A program made the position numbers and the translations under genes. Below, one piece after another: positions 11,946 to 23,360 of a stretch of DNA of 64,000 nt. This DNA comes from Anastrepha obliqua (Eukaryota; Arthropoda; Insecta; Diptera; Tephritidae), in the NCBI RefSeq assembly GCF_027943255.1, contig NC_072893.1:6634001-6698000 (forward strand), written 5' to 3'. Position 1 is the first letter of the stretch; every line of letters starts with the position of its first letter. Under the pieces are notes generated by a model. The model was not told the DNA's origin, made no database searches, and saw nothing but the letters and a program-made list of their open reading frames with translations.

Positions 11946-12500
11946 GTTTTTAAGAGGCTACATGCGGGTGGGAGTCAATTGTGAGTACGGCAGTGTCATC
12001 CGCGCACGTTCCAACTATTGTTTTTTCAGAAGCTGGTAGGTCATATGTGTATAGCAAGTATAGGATGGGGTTCATAATACTGCTTTGGAGTACACCGGCT
12101 AAACTTTCCCATAGTTCAGAATGTCCTTCGCCTTTTTTGATTAAGAACTATCGATTTTCGAGGTGGAATTTAATAAATATGTAATAATTTATTGGTAGGC
12201 TTGACATACCCATATCAAGAGAAGCCACTGTGCAATATATTTTTTGTTCAAATGCTTTGTGCCTGCTGCTTATGAGTCTATGGACTGTTTGTTGGTACTG
12301 TGTTTTTTTCTTAAACCGAATTGGTGATTTGGGATTATATTTCGGTCTTTAGTTATAAGCAGCATTCTTTTGAGGAAAAGAGATTCCATTACTTTAGAGG
12401 TAATAGGTTGATGAGCCGGTGTGAATCGACTTGGTGATTTCATCCCAAAAATGGGGGGCAGAAGGTTTTTAGGAGCAGCTCTTTGATAGCAGAAATACAC
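11946..12500 (-). pseudogene. Jockey-like LINE RT core (5' half)
   Basis: Minus-strand reading gives QPITSKVMESLFLKRML...IIPNHQFGLRKKHST (RT fingers, family form IIP.HQFGFR..HST). It continues with AGVLQSSIMNPILYLLYTYD (family AGVPQGSVLGP.LY..Y..D) and TCADDTAVLT, the catalytic box with F/YADD changed to CADD. The region then ends where a CR1-like fragment begins. Frameshifts and stops are present. The strand is the same as the 10890-11478 block, which supplies the missing C-terminus. The endonuclease part is absent. Confidence 0.75.
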
Positions 12501-12545
12501 TCGGAGGTTTGCCATGAACAGCTCAGTCGGCTCTCGTGGCACTAA

Positions 12546-13150
12546 GCACCTAGAATCTGTATGTTTGTGGGTTTAGGCGTGCAAGTAAAGAGACGGTTAG
12601 ATATATAGATTCCTTCAAGGTTTGCCCTTCGATCTCATGGTCTTTTGTGCCATCTGCCCATCGCGGTACCTCATCCAGACCCAGTTCCCTTATTAAACTC
12701 GGGAAACAGCTGGGTTGACCTGAGCGTATGTGTCTTTCTCCTGGCTGCAAACGGCCGAGATATCTCAACCTTCACCGCGCTATAGCACCGCATTCAAGGA
12801 GAAGGTGCATTGAAGTTTCCTGGGATTGATCGCAGAAACAACAAAAATCAGTAGATCATATCCCGATGATGTGCAGATGACCAAGAAATCTACAGTGGCC
12901 TTTGAGAATGCCCGTGAGCATTCTCAGTTTACGCTTGGGGAAAGTTATGAATCTTCTAAGCCTCTTTGGTTGTACCCTCCCAATAAGGATTCTGCCCGAC
13001 GTAGCACCATAGTTTGCCGCCTTTAGCCTTACTTTTTCTCCTTGATGGTGTGTTGTCCCATAGAAAGGAAAGCCTCGGGTCCTATTAATGGCGAGAAGGC
13101 AGCCTCTCTCACCAATGCGTCCGCTACTTCGTTCTCAGTTATACCCAAAT
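12546..13150 (-). pseudogene. I-like LINE: RNase H and knuckle, relic
   Basis: Minus-strand reading yields LGITENEVADALVREAA, which resembles the G..GNE.AD.LAR.GA end of LINE RNase H. It is followed by a basic linker, RKLRMLTGILKGHCRFLGHL, then a Cys motif TDFCCFCDQSQETSMHLLLE with the spacing C-x2-C...H...E/C, then MRYLGRLQPGE and a long tail. The order RNase H, LTGH, Cys knuckle matches I-like LINE ORF2 C-termini. The 3' end is close to 12546. One internal stop and a frame change are seen. Confidence 0.7.
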
Positions 13151-13425
13151 TAGATGGATGCGATTATGTGTTGCTAGTAGATGCACTCAAGGACCAGTGA
13201 GGAATTAAAAAAAAGGTGGTTACTGTCATGCCTGCTACAATCACGTGCCGGATATGAGTTGGCTTGAGTATGCCTGGGTAAGTTCAGTATAAGTAGGAGT
13301 TTAACCTCCTTACAATATCCAGGACGTAATTGCGCTAGTGTACGAGTAATGCGGGTCTTACGAGACAGCTGAAACTGTTCATCTGCAATGGCTGCAAGTT
13401 TGACTCCTGTAACCTTAGTCGGGGA
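13151..13425 (-). pseudogene. LINE ORF2 tail, same family as 39902-40445
   Basis: Minus-strand translation reads ADEQFQLSRKTRITRTLAQL, then RPGYCKEVKLLL, and then a degraded SNHLFF stretch. This aligns with the family pattern LAQLRSGYC..LNSYL...DTNHLF.CP. The same LAQLRSGYC block is found at 39902. Plus-strand nucleotides acaatatccaggacgtaatt here and acaatatccagaacgtaatt at 39930 differ by one base. No intact frame remains. Confidence 0.65.
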
Positions 13426-13960
13426 GCGAGAGTTCTTGAAGATTGTTGAAGGTAATAGCGAATATCATTTATAATGGCCGGTCTATATACTATGAGAGTC
13501 AGTAGTTCAGCTTAGTTAATATATAAACTTGGTTGACCAGCATTAGAATAGCTAACTAAGGCCTGTCTTGAGCCTTCCCTGCTTCGCGGAATCATCTCAA
13601 AGATATTCTATTTAGTCAACTCATGAGTTATTCCAAGAAATTGTGTCGCTATTTTCTTGTTGAGAAAGTATTCCATTCAGTGATCTGGTTGGAAGTCAGG
13701 CATTCCCTGAACTAATTTGAGCTTTTTGCCATTAAGTCTAGTGTCCAAATTGTCGTCTTTCTATCGGAATAAATGTGGTTTTTTCTCAGCATTCCAGATG
13801 AAGGTGCAGAAAGATGTAGACAAAGCCAAAATGTGGGCGCACAGGTTACTATTAGCAGGGATGCATTGAATAAATGAAGAAAGCTGCTAAGAATTTAAAT
13901 ATACAGTACCTATTTCGCGATCAAATTTAAACCCCGTGACTACCGGGCGTACTCGCGTAT
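13426..13960. other. Unassigned, probably old repeat
   Basis: No gene is seen. It lies between LINE relics of opposite orientation and may be degraded 5' sequence of one of them, but I could not match any motif. Confidence 0.35.
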
Positions 13961-14592
13961 CGGCACCTACGCCACTGCTGACAGTTATGATTTTGAGGTT
14001 GTAAGAGACTTCTTTTATCTAGGAACCAGCATTAATACCGATAGCAATATCAGCCGGAGAACCTCTCTTGCCAACAAGTGCTACTTTGAGCTAAGTAGGT
14101 AACTGAGTAGTTAAGTCCTCTCTCGACGAACAAAACTTATACTCTATGAGGCTCTCATCATGCCCGTCCTAACGTATGGCACAGAAGCTTGGACGATGAC
14201 AGCTTCCGATGAGGCGTCCCTTGGAGTGATTGAGAGAAAGATTCTGCGCAAGATTTTTGGATTTTTGCATGTTAGTGACGGCGAGTATCGCAGACGATGG
14301 AACGATGAGCTGTATGAGCTTTACAACGCCATAGACATAGCGCAGCGAATAAAGATCCAGCGGCTTCGTTGGCTGCAACAAGTCGTCCGAATGAATACAA
14401 ACGCAGTGGCTGTAAAAGTATTCGATGCGCTACCAGCTAGTGGCAGCAGAGGAAGGTGTTCCCTGCGTTGAAAGGATCAGGTGGAGAAGGACTTGACTTC
14501 ACTTGGTGCCTTTTGGAACGAAAAAGGAACGACTGGCGCGCGTTGTTGAACTCGGCCAAAATCGCGTAAACGGTTATCGCACCAATCAAGAA
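13961..14592 (+). pseudogene. RTE/BovB-like LINE RT C-terminus with GAA tail
   Basis: The plus strand reads DSYDFEVVRDFFYLGTSINT...ISRRTSLANKCYFELSR, then an open stretch (14160-14471) with MPVLTYGTEAWTMTASDEA, IERKILRKIFG, WNDELYELYNAIDIAQRIK and QRLRWLQQVVRM. This order is that of the RT thumb and C-terminus of RTE/BovB-like LINEs, often annotated in insects as craniofacial-development-protein-like or endonuclease-RT. Stops interrupt the upstream part. The element ends in atcaagaagaagaat, a short GAA-rich tail that recurs near 34790 and 40983 (reverse). It is 5'-truncated, so RT palms A-C are missing. Confidence 0.8.
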
Positions 14593-17060
14593 GAAGAATA
14601 CCGTGCGGTTAGTTTACGTTATATGATCGTCCATGAGAGATGCCACTTGGACGATAAATAAAATTCATCTTTTGTAATGTCATTCCAAAGCTAAAGGGAG
14701 AAAGAAATAGCAAAAGAGGTGGTTGGTGCGTGTAGCCTCCACACACGTTGAGGTTGGAAGGTTATGACACGCAAAAATTTAACCCAATACAGCTGATTGC
14801 GTAATTACACTTTAAGGAGCCAATCGATGAAGAATTTTATTCGAATGCATTGACAGACTCAGATTTACATACACCAGCACTAATTTTAATTTGCACGTGT
14901 AAACAATTTCCCAATTTTCCACTCAACCATTCAACCAACCAACCGTAAAACCCAGCAAATGAAAGCACACAGAAAAGCTAAAGGATTTTCCATGGTAACT
15001 TTCCCCAACTAAACGCAAATTCGATCCATTAAAATTATTACCAACAGCAGAGTTTTTAATTAGCCAAATGGTGAAGTGAAGAGCAGGACTATGCGACAGC
15101 GGCACCAAATAGCGACAAAGGAAATCGGCAGCCGAACTGGCAATATTGAAATTTATTTAATTTTAAAGACAACCTGAGCGGCAAGAGCAGTGCTACTTTT
15201 CACTACAGCTGAAAACAAAAGCCTTTTGAAAGCTTGCAAGGGATTACGGCGGCCAGCTATCAAACTTTCAGGCAGGCTTCTTATCACAACGTTTCTGGGA
15301 AAATGTAATTTGCATTTACTGTAATCTCAGTCGTCTAGCAGCGTGAGTAACAGCTACCACTCAATCTAAGTGCGCAGGAAGCGTTATCAGCGGCAATCTC
15401 TGTTGCCTGCTTTTAGGCGTTGCTTACCGAAAGTGGTTATTATTTGCTATTAAAAGCACTTAAATTGTCACAAATCAAGCTGTTCGCCAACAAATGGTCG
15501 AAACACGCATTCGGACAAGAGTGGAGAAGAGAAGCGAGTGGAATAATAAGCAGAAAGAAGAGCGATTGACGACAGCAAGCGAAAATGACTGAAAAGTATA
15601 AAATGTGGCAGCAGTAGCCAAAAAATGTTAGTACCTGTACGTGTATTTGGACTACAACAAATAAATGAGCCTTTGCTTTCGTAAAAAGAAAGTATACGAA
15701 AATCAAAACATGTACAGAGGTTTATACTCAACGTTCAGCCTACATCACATGCGGCGGCAAGTAAAGCAAGGAGCAGGCAAATCTGAAGGATAAGTGAATG
15801 TTGCGCAAGCAGTTGAACGGGTTGAAGGGGTTGGCAAGTGAAAGTGGCTAAGAAATGTACATTAGCAACGTTTCATTTAATTTTTCTGTGCAGTCATTTT
15901 GGGCGGCCATATTTTTGACGCTGCTGCTATGCTTTTGAAATAATATTTACTGGCTTTGTTGTTGCTGCTCTTTTGTTGTAGGTTGGATTTTGTTAACGTT
16001 ATTCGCCAGTTGTTGCTTTTGTTGCGCAACCTTGCTCGCATTATTGTTGCTGTTCTCCTCGAAGAGTGACTATTTGCCAGCAGGCAAATTGTGGGCCGAC
16101 TGAATGGTTGAGTGACTAAATGATAGCTTGAAGCACAAACTGGCTTTTTGTTGCAGAGGTTCTGCCACTGTGTGCCGTACAATAAATTATTGTAATTTGA
16201 GCTGACTGACTGACAGCGTAGCCTAGGGCAGTGTTTGCGTGTGTATATGTAAATTGGCTGGCCATTTGTCAGCATAATTGTAGCATACTTTTAGGTACAA
16301 CACTCATTTAATATAAATGTACGAAAATCCGTGAAAGACGCTACAGACAGCACAAGCAACAACAACCAATTCTTAATATACATATTTCTTGAAATGAAGT
16401 GAAGTGAAGTAGAGAACGGGAGAGATATTACGCTCAACTGGTTAATTGATTAAAATTTACCAGCTGGAAAAGAGGAAATATAAACCGAATTTTATAGTCA
16501 CTAAAAATAGCTGGCCAGACACGATGAGCTAATAGCCAGATAAGGTAAAAAGATAAAAGTGATATAAGGCACTTTGGTGAAATAAAAGCTGGATTAAGCG
16601 AGGCTCCCTTTCTGATTGTAAGCGTAGGTTGACTGTGGGGTCGTTGATGAAATGCTGCCGATTATTTCTCAAGCGGGCTAACGGAATACTCTCACGCTGT
16701 GCTGGTGATGAAGGGATAGCTGATACAAAAGAAATTGAGCTAATTAATGGTGAGTTTTTTCTCAGCCTCGAGTATTTAATTAAAATGTGAAAAGCGGTGC
16801 GGAAGCTTAGAATTGGACAACTTTTTCCAGCAGTTAAGGCCTGCGACTCATACTCTTATAGAAAATAATAGCGGGAGAATAGGCCGTTTACAGCGCGCAT
16901 TGCTTATATAAGTGCATATAAAACCTTTGTTTTTTTTGTTTTGTAATTTTTAAGTTAACCTTTTATTCAAGCTTTTTGTTCATCACTTAAACTTTTCTAA
17001 CTTTACTTTTCTGAATTTTGTAAATAAATTTTTCCGAATTTATTTGAAATTTGTGATAGC
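14593..17060. other. No gene recognised, 2.5 kb
   Basis: Unique-looking host non-coding DNA. The minus-strand open frame of 132 codons at 15877-16275 is rich in Asn, Ser and Lys and shows no family motif. The interval also contains gaagtgaagtgaagta (about 16395), a short tandem. No transposon end is seen until the TTAA at 17061. Confidence 0.45.
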
Positions 17061-17093
17061 TTAAGAGGACAAATACCTGTAAAAGGTTAATAA

Positions 17094-18386
17094 CAGGTGG
17101 CGCTAAAGTAATCCTCCTATCAGAAAATGCTATAAATTTTGCGATTGGCCCCTAATGTCAGTTCTGTTTTGACATTTGTGTAGTAAACACATGCGAAATA
17201 CACGTTAATAAACAATGTCACCCTACACTGCTCCAGAACGCGGAATATTGCTGACTATTTATTTGACCAATAATCGGTCGGTGACTTTGGCACAACGTGA
17301 ATTTCGTCGCAGATTTCCTCGCCGTCCAACGCCTACTGGTGAAACACTGCGACGCTTAGCCGCTCGCCTCGAAGAGACTGGCATAACACGAGATGCTGCC
17401 AGGCGTGGCAGACCCCGGAGTAGCCGTTCTGCAGAGAATATTGCTGCTGAAGCCGAGGATGTCATGGAAGCACCGTCGACATCGACCAGACGACGTGCCA
17501 CGCAAATGGGTATCAGTCGACGGTCTTTACAGCGAATTTTGGTACAAAATTTGAAGATGTTTCCGTACAAAGTCCAGACGGTGCATCAGCTGTTAGCTGC
17601 TGACCGCCAATCGCGTCTAACATACGCTCTAGTCATCCTTAATCACCACCACTTAAACATGAGTGATGAGGCCCGTTTCCATCTTAGCGGGTACGTAAAT
17701 AAGCAAAATTTACGCTTCTGGGGCACTGAAAATCCGCGTGTAACCCACGAAGAGCCCGCTCAAAGTCACTGTATGGTGTGCTGTTTTCGCTGGAGGAGTC
17801 ATCGGACCTTTTTTCTTCGAAGACGTCGCGGGTCAAACGGTTACTGTGAATGGTGAGCGCTACAGAGCATTGATCAACGAGTTCTTTTTGCCGCAACTTG
17901 ATGAATTGAGATTGGAAAACATGTGGTTCCAACAAGACGGTGCAACGGCACACACTGCACGTGCCACAACCGATATGCTGAAGGATGCATTTCCCGGGCG
18001 CCTAATCTCCCGTTTTGGCGATTTGCACTGGCCAGCAAGATCGCCTGATTTGACCGCTCCAGACTTCTTTTTGTGGGGCTTTTTAAAGTCGCTGGTTTAT
18101 GTCAAGAAGCCTCAGACTCTTGCAGCTCCTAAAGACAATATTCGTCAAGAATGTGAGGACCTATCGCCGGAAGTTTTGGCCAAAGTGATGGAAAATGCCA
18201 TAAAAAGGGCTCAAATGGCAATCAACTGTGACGGCGGCCATTTACATGACATCATATTCTCGACTTGATGTAAAAAAAATTAAAAGGCCAAATAAAAATA
18301 ATCCACAAGAAGAATCAAAGTTTTTCTTTTTTTTTACTCGTAAATTACAGCCAAAAAACATCGCAAGGTTACTTTTGAGCCACCTG
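17094..18386 (+). mobile_element. DD41D IS630-Tc1-mariner element, nearly intact
   Basis: The left end caggtggcgctaaagtaatc and the right end read in reverse, caggtggctcaaaagtaacc, form imperfect inverted repeats. TA lies at both borders, with one extra A on the left. The element is about 1.29 kb and holds a single transposase gene (17215-18268). It is inserted 29 bp inside the TTAA-flanked element. The same CAGGTGGC/CAAGGTGGC ends recur in the MITE-like copies at 27638, 28828, 48640 and 52540 and in the satellite at 61751. Confidence 0.8.
17215..18268 (+). pseudogene. DD41D transposase, one frameshift
   Basis: The gene would encode a cut-and-paste transposase of about 350 residues. Frame 1 (from ATG 17215) carries an N-terminal helix-turn-helix region, an AT-hook-like GRPRSSRS near residues 65-72, a second HTH (MGISRRSLQRIL) and the first catalytic Asp in MSDEARFHL (residue 151), then VNKQNLRFWG. 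Near 17757 the frame changes. The second frame carries VTVW...AGGVIGPFFFED, VNGERYRALINEFFLPQLDE, the second Asp in QQDGATAHTAR and the third in SPDLTAPDFFLWG, with 41 residues between these two, hence DD41D. All three Asp are present. Only the single frameshift near 17757 prevents a full product. The class is otherwise well preserved, so the insertion is fairly young. Confidence 0.85.
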
Positions 18387-19011
18387 TATAATCCTTTAAT
18401 ATGTCAAAAAAATTTTAGAACGTAAATTTAAGTATTGCTTATATAATATTATAGATCGTCAACCGTGACGACTCTATTCTTTGCGTTCGAGCGCAGGCAG
18501 AGGTATAGTTACGTTGCCGACTTTAGACGCGTTTTTCTCGAAAAGTTATTGATCGATATCCCTGAAATTTTGCACAAATCTTTTTTAGGATATTACTTTC
18601 TATGTGAATTTACAAGTCGAAAATTTTTCGAAAAAATAATTTTTTCGAAGCAAAAATAGTAGGAAAATTCGCCCCAAAATTCATTTTTTTTAAGCATTTT
18701 ATTTCGCGAATTTTTTTTCTCAATTTTTGTGTAATTCATATAAAAATTATGACATTAATAAACAAAAAAAATTTTTGGTTTTTTGTATTCAGGTCCGCCG
18801 AGTGAGAAGCCCCGTTGCGACCTTCCTGGAAGAATTGAGCGTATATCCGCCATTTTAAATTATTAAAATAAAAAAAAAATGGTTTATATTATTTTAATGT
18901 ATAAATAAACTGTATGCCAATTTTGAAAAAAATATATTGACTTCTTCATTTTAAAAAATTTTGATGAAAATCAGGGAAAATATGGCCGTTTACAGGTATC
19001 TGTCCCCTTAA

Positions 19012-20189
19012 GCTTGTTTTTCTGAAATTTTCTAAATTAATTTTTTCGAATTTATTTGTAAACTTTAATAGCTTAAGTAATTTTTCCCAACCAGTTTTTC
19101 AGGTTGTATTGTAGCTTTCGCGTGAGGAAAATTGTTTGTGGGTGTGTGCGCATGTTGTTGTTATTTTATTTGGGGTGTCAACTAATATACACTAACTTAT
19201 ACAAAAGTAAATAAACGCATTGAGTAATATTCGTTCCCTAGAACTGGAGGATATTTACAGATTTACTAAAGAATCTGGAAAATTCTCACAGGACTAACTA
19301 TCTCTATCTCTGCCTCTATTCTTTTCTATCTCTTTCTATGATACTTTTCTCCTCCCCTTCTTGACTATCCACCCTCTTTCCAGAGCTCTAAATACAATGG
19401 GCTGTTTAGCCTGAGTGTTCTAGGAGCTACCAAATCTCTTGACTCGACCAATTCAAATTTCAAATTTCAATTTGAAGTAAACGCATTTGCCAAAGCAAAT
19501 TTATAAACCTGGCAAGGCTGTAGCCTACTTAAAAACAGTTTATTTATATAAAAAACGTGTTTAAAATCATACAATAAGAATTTTATTTGTTTAATTTCTT
19601 ATTTATTTATGTAATTTCATAAGATTATTTTTGGCTGCTTGAAGCTTTAAAGCTTAAAGTTGAAACTTTGCCTCATTGTAAATTTGTAGGGCAATGGCAA
19701 GAAAGACTTAGTGCCAACATTTTCATTTAAATATTTTAGTTCAATGTGAGAATTACAAATGCTTCAAATAAACTTAAAAAAGCGTTCCATTTATATTATA
19801 AAAGAGAAAAATATTGCATTGAAATAAATTATAAATAAAACCGAATATTATAGTTGGTTGCTTTCGCAGTGGCGGCTGGATTGGTGATGCTTATTTTAAC
19901 CCCCTAATACTCAGGACTACCCTTTGGCGAGGTCAAAAAATTCCTCTAAAAACTACAAAAATAAAAAATTTATTAAAGGGGTTGCATTCGTCCAGAATTA
20001 AAAAAAATGGATTTTTTTTACATTATTATTCTTTATAGTTTTACGCGTATTTCTGTGGAAGCCGATTGTAAAAATTCCTCATAGATACAAAGTTATGGTA
20101 GAAAATGTAAATGCCCGACGAAAGTTTGATGCGCACAGTTAGCTGTCCTTCATTTGAGGTTGAAAGTTTAAACCCGTTTTTCTCGAAAC
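19012..20189. other. No gene recognised
   Basis: It begins with the second copy of the ~60-bp repeat that flanks the TTAA element (to about 19090). The rest is A/T-rich, with no gene or repeat that I recognise. Confidence 0.4.
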
Positions 20190-20191
20190 TA

Positions 20192-21044
20192 ACGGGTGAT
20201 TTTTTTGCTATTATCTTTTTAAACAGTTGGTTTAAACAGCTGACGCACGTTTCGTGTTTTGTTTCACTGTCAAACATCTTCACTTTCACCACAAACGAAC
20301 AACGCTTGCAAATGATTGAATTTTACTATAAAAATGCGTGTCCTGTTAAGAAAGTTTAAAGCCGAAAAATTGAGTTCAGCGACGAAGCTCATTTTTGGAT
20401 CAATGGGTATGTAAATAAGCAGAATTGTCGATTTTGGAGTGAAGATCAGCCAGAAGGATTGCAATGTATCCAGAAAAGGTCACAGTTTGGTGCGATTTAT
20501 GGACTGGAGGTATCATTGGACCGTACTTTTTCAAAGATGCTGCGAAGCGTAACGTAACTGTGAATGGTGAGCGCTACCGTGAAATGATATCCAACTTTTT
20601 TCTGCCCAAAATGCAAGAGCTTGACGGTGCCGCATGCCACACAGCACGCGTAACAATGGTCTTGTTGAGATTCGAGTTCGGTGAACATTTTATTTCACGT
20701 TCGGGACCTGTCAATTGGCCACCCAGATCGTGCGATATAACGCCTTTAGATTATTTTTTGTGGGGTTATGTTAAAGCTCATGTCTATTTAGACAAGCCTG
20801 CTTCAATTAACGCATTGGAAGACAACATTAAAGCATTTATATATGAGATACCGTCCGACACATTGGAAAGATCCAAAATCGGACTAAGTGGATGGACCAT
20901 TTGTGGTCAACATTTGCATGAAATAATCTTCAAACATTAAATTATATTGACTGTACTATCGATTTAAATAAAAATTTCATGCAGTTTTCTGAATTTTACG
21001 TGTGTTTTTTTGAAAAACTTTCCTATAGCTCTTAAAATCACCCT
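20192..21044 (+). mobile_element. Internally deleted GGGTGATTTT-ended element
   Basis: The left end acgggtgatttttttgctat and the reversed right end aagggtgattttaagagctat share gggtgatttt and gctat. TA precedes the left end, but no clear TA follows the right end, so that border is uncertain. The inside reads as an IS630-Tc1-mariner transposase with a large deletion. Its sequence differs clearly from the element at 17094, so it is a separate family. Confidence 0.7.
20292..20940 (+). pseudogene. Transposase relic of the DD41D-like group
   Basis: An N-terminal piece (TNEQRLQMIEFYYKNACPVKK) is joined almost directly to the start of the catalytic domain: SDEAHFWINGYVNKQNCRFW, with the first Asp. 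The region between them is deleted. A long frame follows (20464-20940): KVTVWCDLWTGGIIGPYFF, VNGERYREMISNFFLPKMQE, a shortened LDGAACHTARV in place of QQDGA.HHTAR, then RSCDITPLDYFLWGYVKAHVY and the C-terminal QHLHEIIFKH. The N-terminal DNA-binding region is mostly lost, so the copy cannot be functional. Confidence 0.8.
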
Positions 21045-21939
21045 TTTTTTCCGGCGCATTCTGCATGAACTCATAGAGTTTTTAGTACAATATTTTTTGA
21101 TATGTTTTTGTTTTTTTTAATATTCGAAAGTGTTTTCTCTATAGTCGGATTTTTGATATTTTTATTAAATAATTTTATAAACAATAATTAAAGTGTTACA
21201 TTTATGGCGAACGCATACTTTTTTTAAAATGCAGTAAATTGCAATTTTTTTTCGAAATTCAAAAATCGGGCTCGACCTTCTATAACTACAACTTTATTTT
21301 ACAAGAATTTTTTACTTTTTACAAATCCATCAACATTCCAAGGAGAAATGATGCAGACCGTGGAGCAACTTTTTTTCATTGTACTTTGGGTCACATGATT
21401 TTTTATTTACCAGTTTTTGTAGAGAAAAATTAAAATACATGTTTTTATAAAGTTTAAGTACTAATAAAGAATGCATACAATTTTTTTACATTTATTTCTT
21501 ATCCCTTCTAAAAACAGTTTTTCTTTTAGCGCATTTCTGTCGTTGCTAGACGTATGTAACCTCTTAAAAAGGGATTCATAAAACTGAAATAATATTTGCG
21601 AGCATGTGTCTGCTCAAAGCCCCATGGGTTCGATTTATTTCAGTTCGCAAAAAATTCATTTGACATTCAAATTTGGCAGTGCTCGTGCATAAGAATTAAA
21701 TTTATTGAAATAGTGATTTTTATAAAAAGAAAAAGAAGAACTAATCTTACCGCACAGAGCTACAAAAAGTATTGGTGAGTAGGAAATTTAATACATTTAT
21801 TGAGAGATGAAAAATATGCTTGCATTTAGTAAACTAAGTGCACTCAAATCGCTCCAAAAATGAAACCACCTAAAAGCGGAGCTAAGCATTGTGGTCATTG
21901 TGTGTGTTTTTAAGTTTTCGTGTTTTGTTTTTTTTTTTT
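21045..21939. other. No gene recognised
   Basis: A/T-rich sequence without a supported gene, transposon end or tandem array. Confidence 0.4.
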
Positions 21940-22216
21940 AATTTTTTTAAGTAATCCATCTGCGGAAGAGGTTTTGGCAATGACGAATGAGATAACGAAA
22001 ATACAGCAAGTGAGGAACAAGGATAAAGAGGCTGCAAATGACTCAATTTTTGATAAGAACATCAAAAAGTGTCTCAACTCGTCAGATGCATTGGCTAATG
22101 CAATACATTCGAGTATCTTGGTTGATATTGAAGCACAACCAACTTCAAGCGCAACCTGCTTCGTCAGTCATATTAACTATCATATTTTGATCATCTTCAT
22201 ACTTCGCTTGGCTTGA
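21940..22216 (+). other. Unrecognised ORF behind a splice-acceptor-like tract
   Basis: A long T tract ending in ttttaag (about 21930-21952) is followed by an open frame to the stop at 22214-22216. The protein is charged and compositionally normal (for example EEVLAMTNEITKIQQVRNK), unlike the low-complexity frames nearby. It then ends in a hydrophobic segment (HILIIFILRLA). It could be an exon of a host gene, a fragment of an unknown transposon or chance. No donor site, start codon or homologous family is evident, so no function is proposed. Confidence 0.2.
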
Positions 22217-23360
22217 TTGTCCACCTTCAGAGCTGCGATATTTACAGTTTGGGGACTACGAGTATAAGAGTTAATGGAGCGCAAACTGCAAGTTGCCTTC
22301 TGATGCTGCACTTAATACAAAAAATGTTCTGCTGCGCGACACAAAAATGGTGTGCTTAGTATTTCTCTTTACGTTGGTATTCAACAATTGTGACTGATTA
22401 AAACGGCCGATGCCTAACAGCGCGCAAGAGAGTGTTGCGTTGCCCTTTTGGTAAGCCTACCGACGTGAGTGGTAACTACCCAGCATTAAGCCAAGTACGC
22501 CGATTAAGTTCATGTAGTGGCATTATGCTAAGTACATTAATCAGGTACCAATCTTATGTCCACAACAGAACCTTTACAGCTCAAAAACTAGACTAGAATA
22601 TGAGGCCTTATCCCCGAGTAAGAAAATCATAGAGCGAAATTGCTGATGTATCAAATAAAAAGCAGGTCAAGCCATAAAACGAAATTATCTAGCTGGTATT
22701 AAGCAAAAAATTACAATACCAAATGCAAGAATCCTCATTTTTGTGTTTTTCGCTTTGAGTACGCCACGAAATAGGCTCAGAAAACAAAGTAATTATGTGA
22801 AAAGACAAAAACAAATTCTTTGGATTTGCCAAGAAGCTAATAGGATTACAAGACAGAGAACAGAAGAATAGACTTGCTAAATCTGCACATATTTCTTCGC
22901 ATCATTAGCTAAGTGCATAAGCTGGACGTTCACATACATACATACGTAAATATGTATGCGTAAAGCTGCATTTTTACAGGCGTCATGTATTGAAAGAAAA
23001 AAAGAAAACACGCAAGGAGAAGAAGCATTGCCAAATTAAATAAAAGTATTCATGTGAGTACATAAAATTGCGTTAAACTGTGAATTTCAAAAGCAAAATT
23101 TTAAATTTCCTGCTACAAAAAAATGTGTTTTACAGCAGAGTAGTGAGGAATAAAAACTATATTGAAAAACGACAGCTCCGGGCAGCACAAGAGAGGAGCG
23201 GTGACCGTACCACTGACAGTTTTTTTGTGGGATAAATAGGAAAGAGAGACGTTTCGGTTTTTTATTGCTTATATTCACCGCCTGCTACGCAAAAAATTGG
23301 ATTTGCAGATTCCATTTCATTGGAGCACAATTTTTAACCACTAATGGTGACGTCATGAAA
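22217..23360. other. No gene recognised
   Basis: Mixed-composition sequence containing a tacatacatacgtaaatatgtatg dyad (about 22934). Nothing else was recognised. Confidence 0.4.

Larger units (their letters stand above)
17065..19007. mobile_element. TTAA-flanked inverted-repeat element, nested host
   Basis: The left end (17065, gaggacaaatacctgtaaa) and the reverse complement of the right end (ending 19007, ggggacagatacctgtaaa) match at 19 of the first 22 positions. TTAA flanks both sides (17061-17064 and 19008-19011). Without the DD41D insertion at 17094-18386 the element is about 650 bp and has no recognisable protein, so it looks non-autonomous. TTAA target sites are typical of piggyBac-like elements, but the terminal bases are not the canonical CCC of piggyBac, so the superfamily is open. 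A direct repeat of about 60 bp (ctgaattttgtaaataaat-like, before 17061 and after 19011) also surrounds it. Confidence 0.65.

Noticed and set aside
15877..16275. Minus-strand frame of 132 codons as a host gene
   Set aside because: Composition follows local CAA/TTG-rich DNA. No start context, motif or second exon was found.
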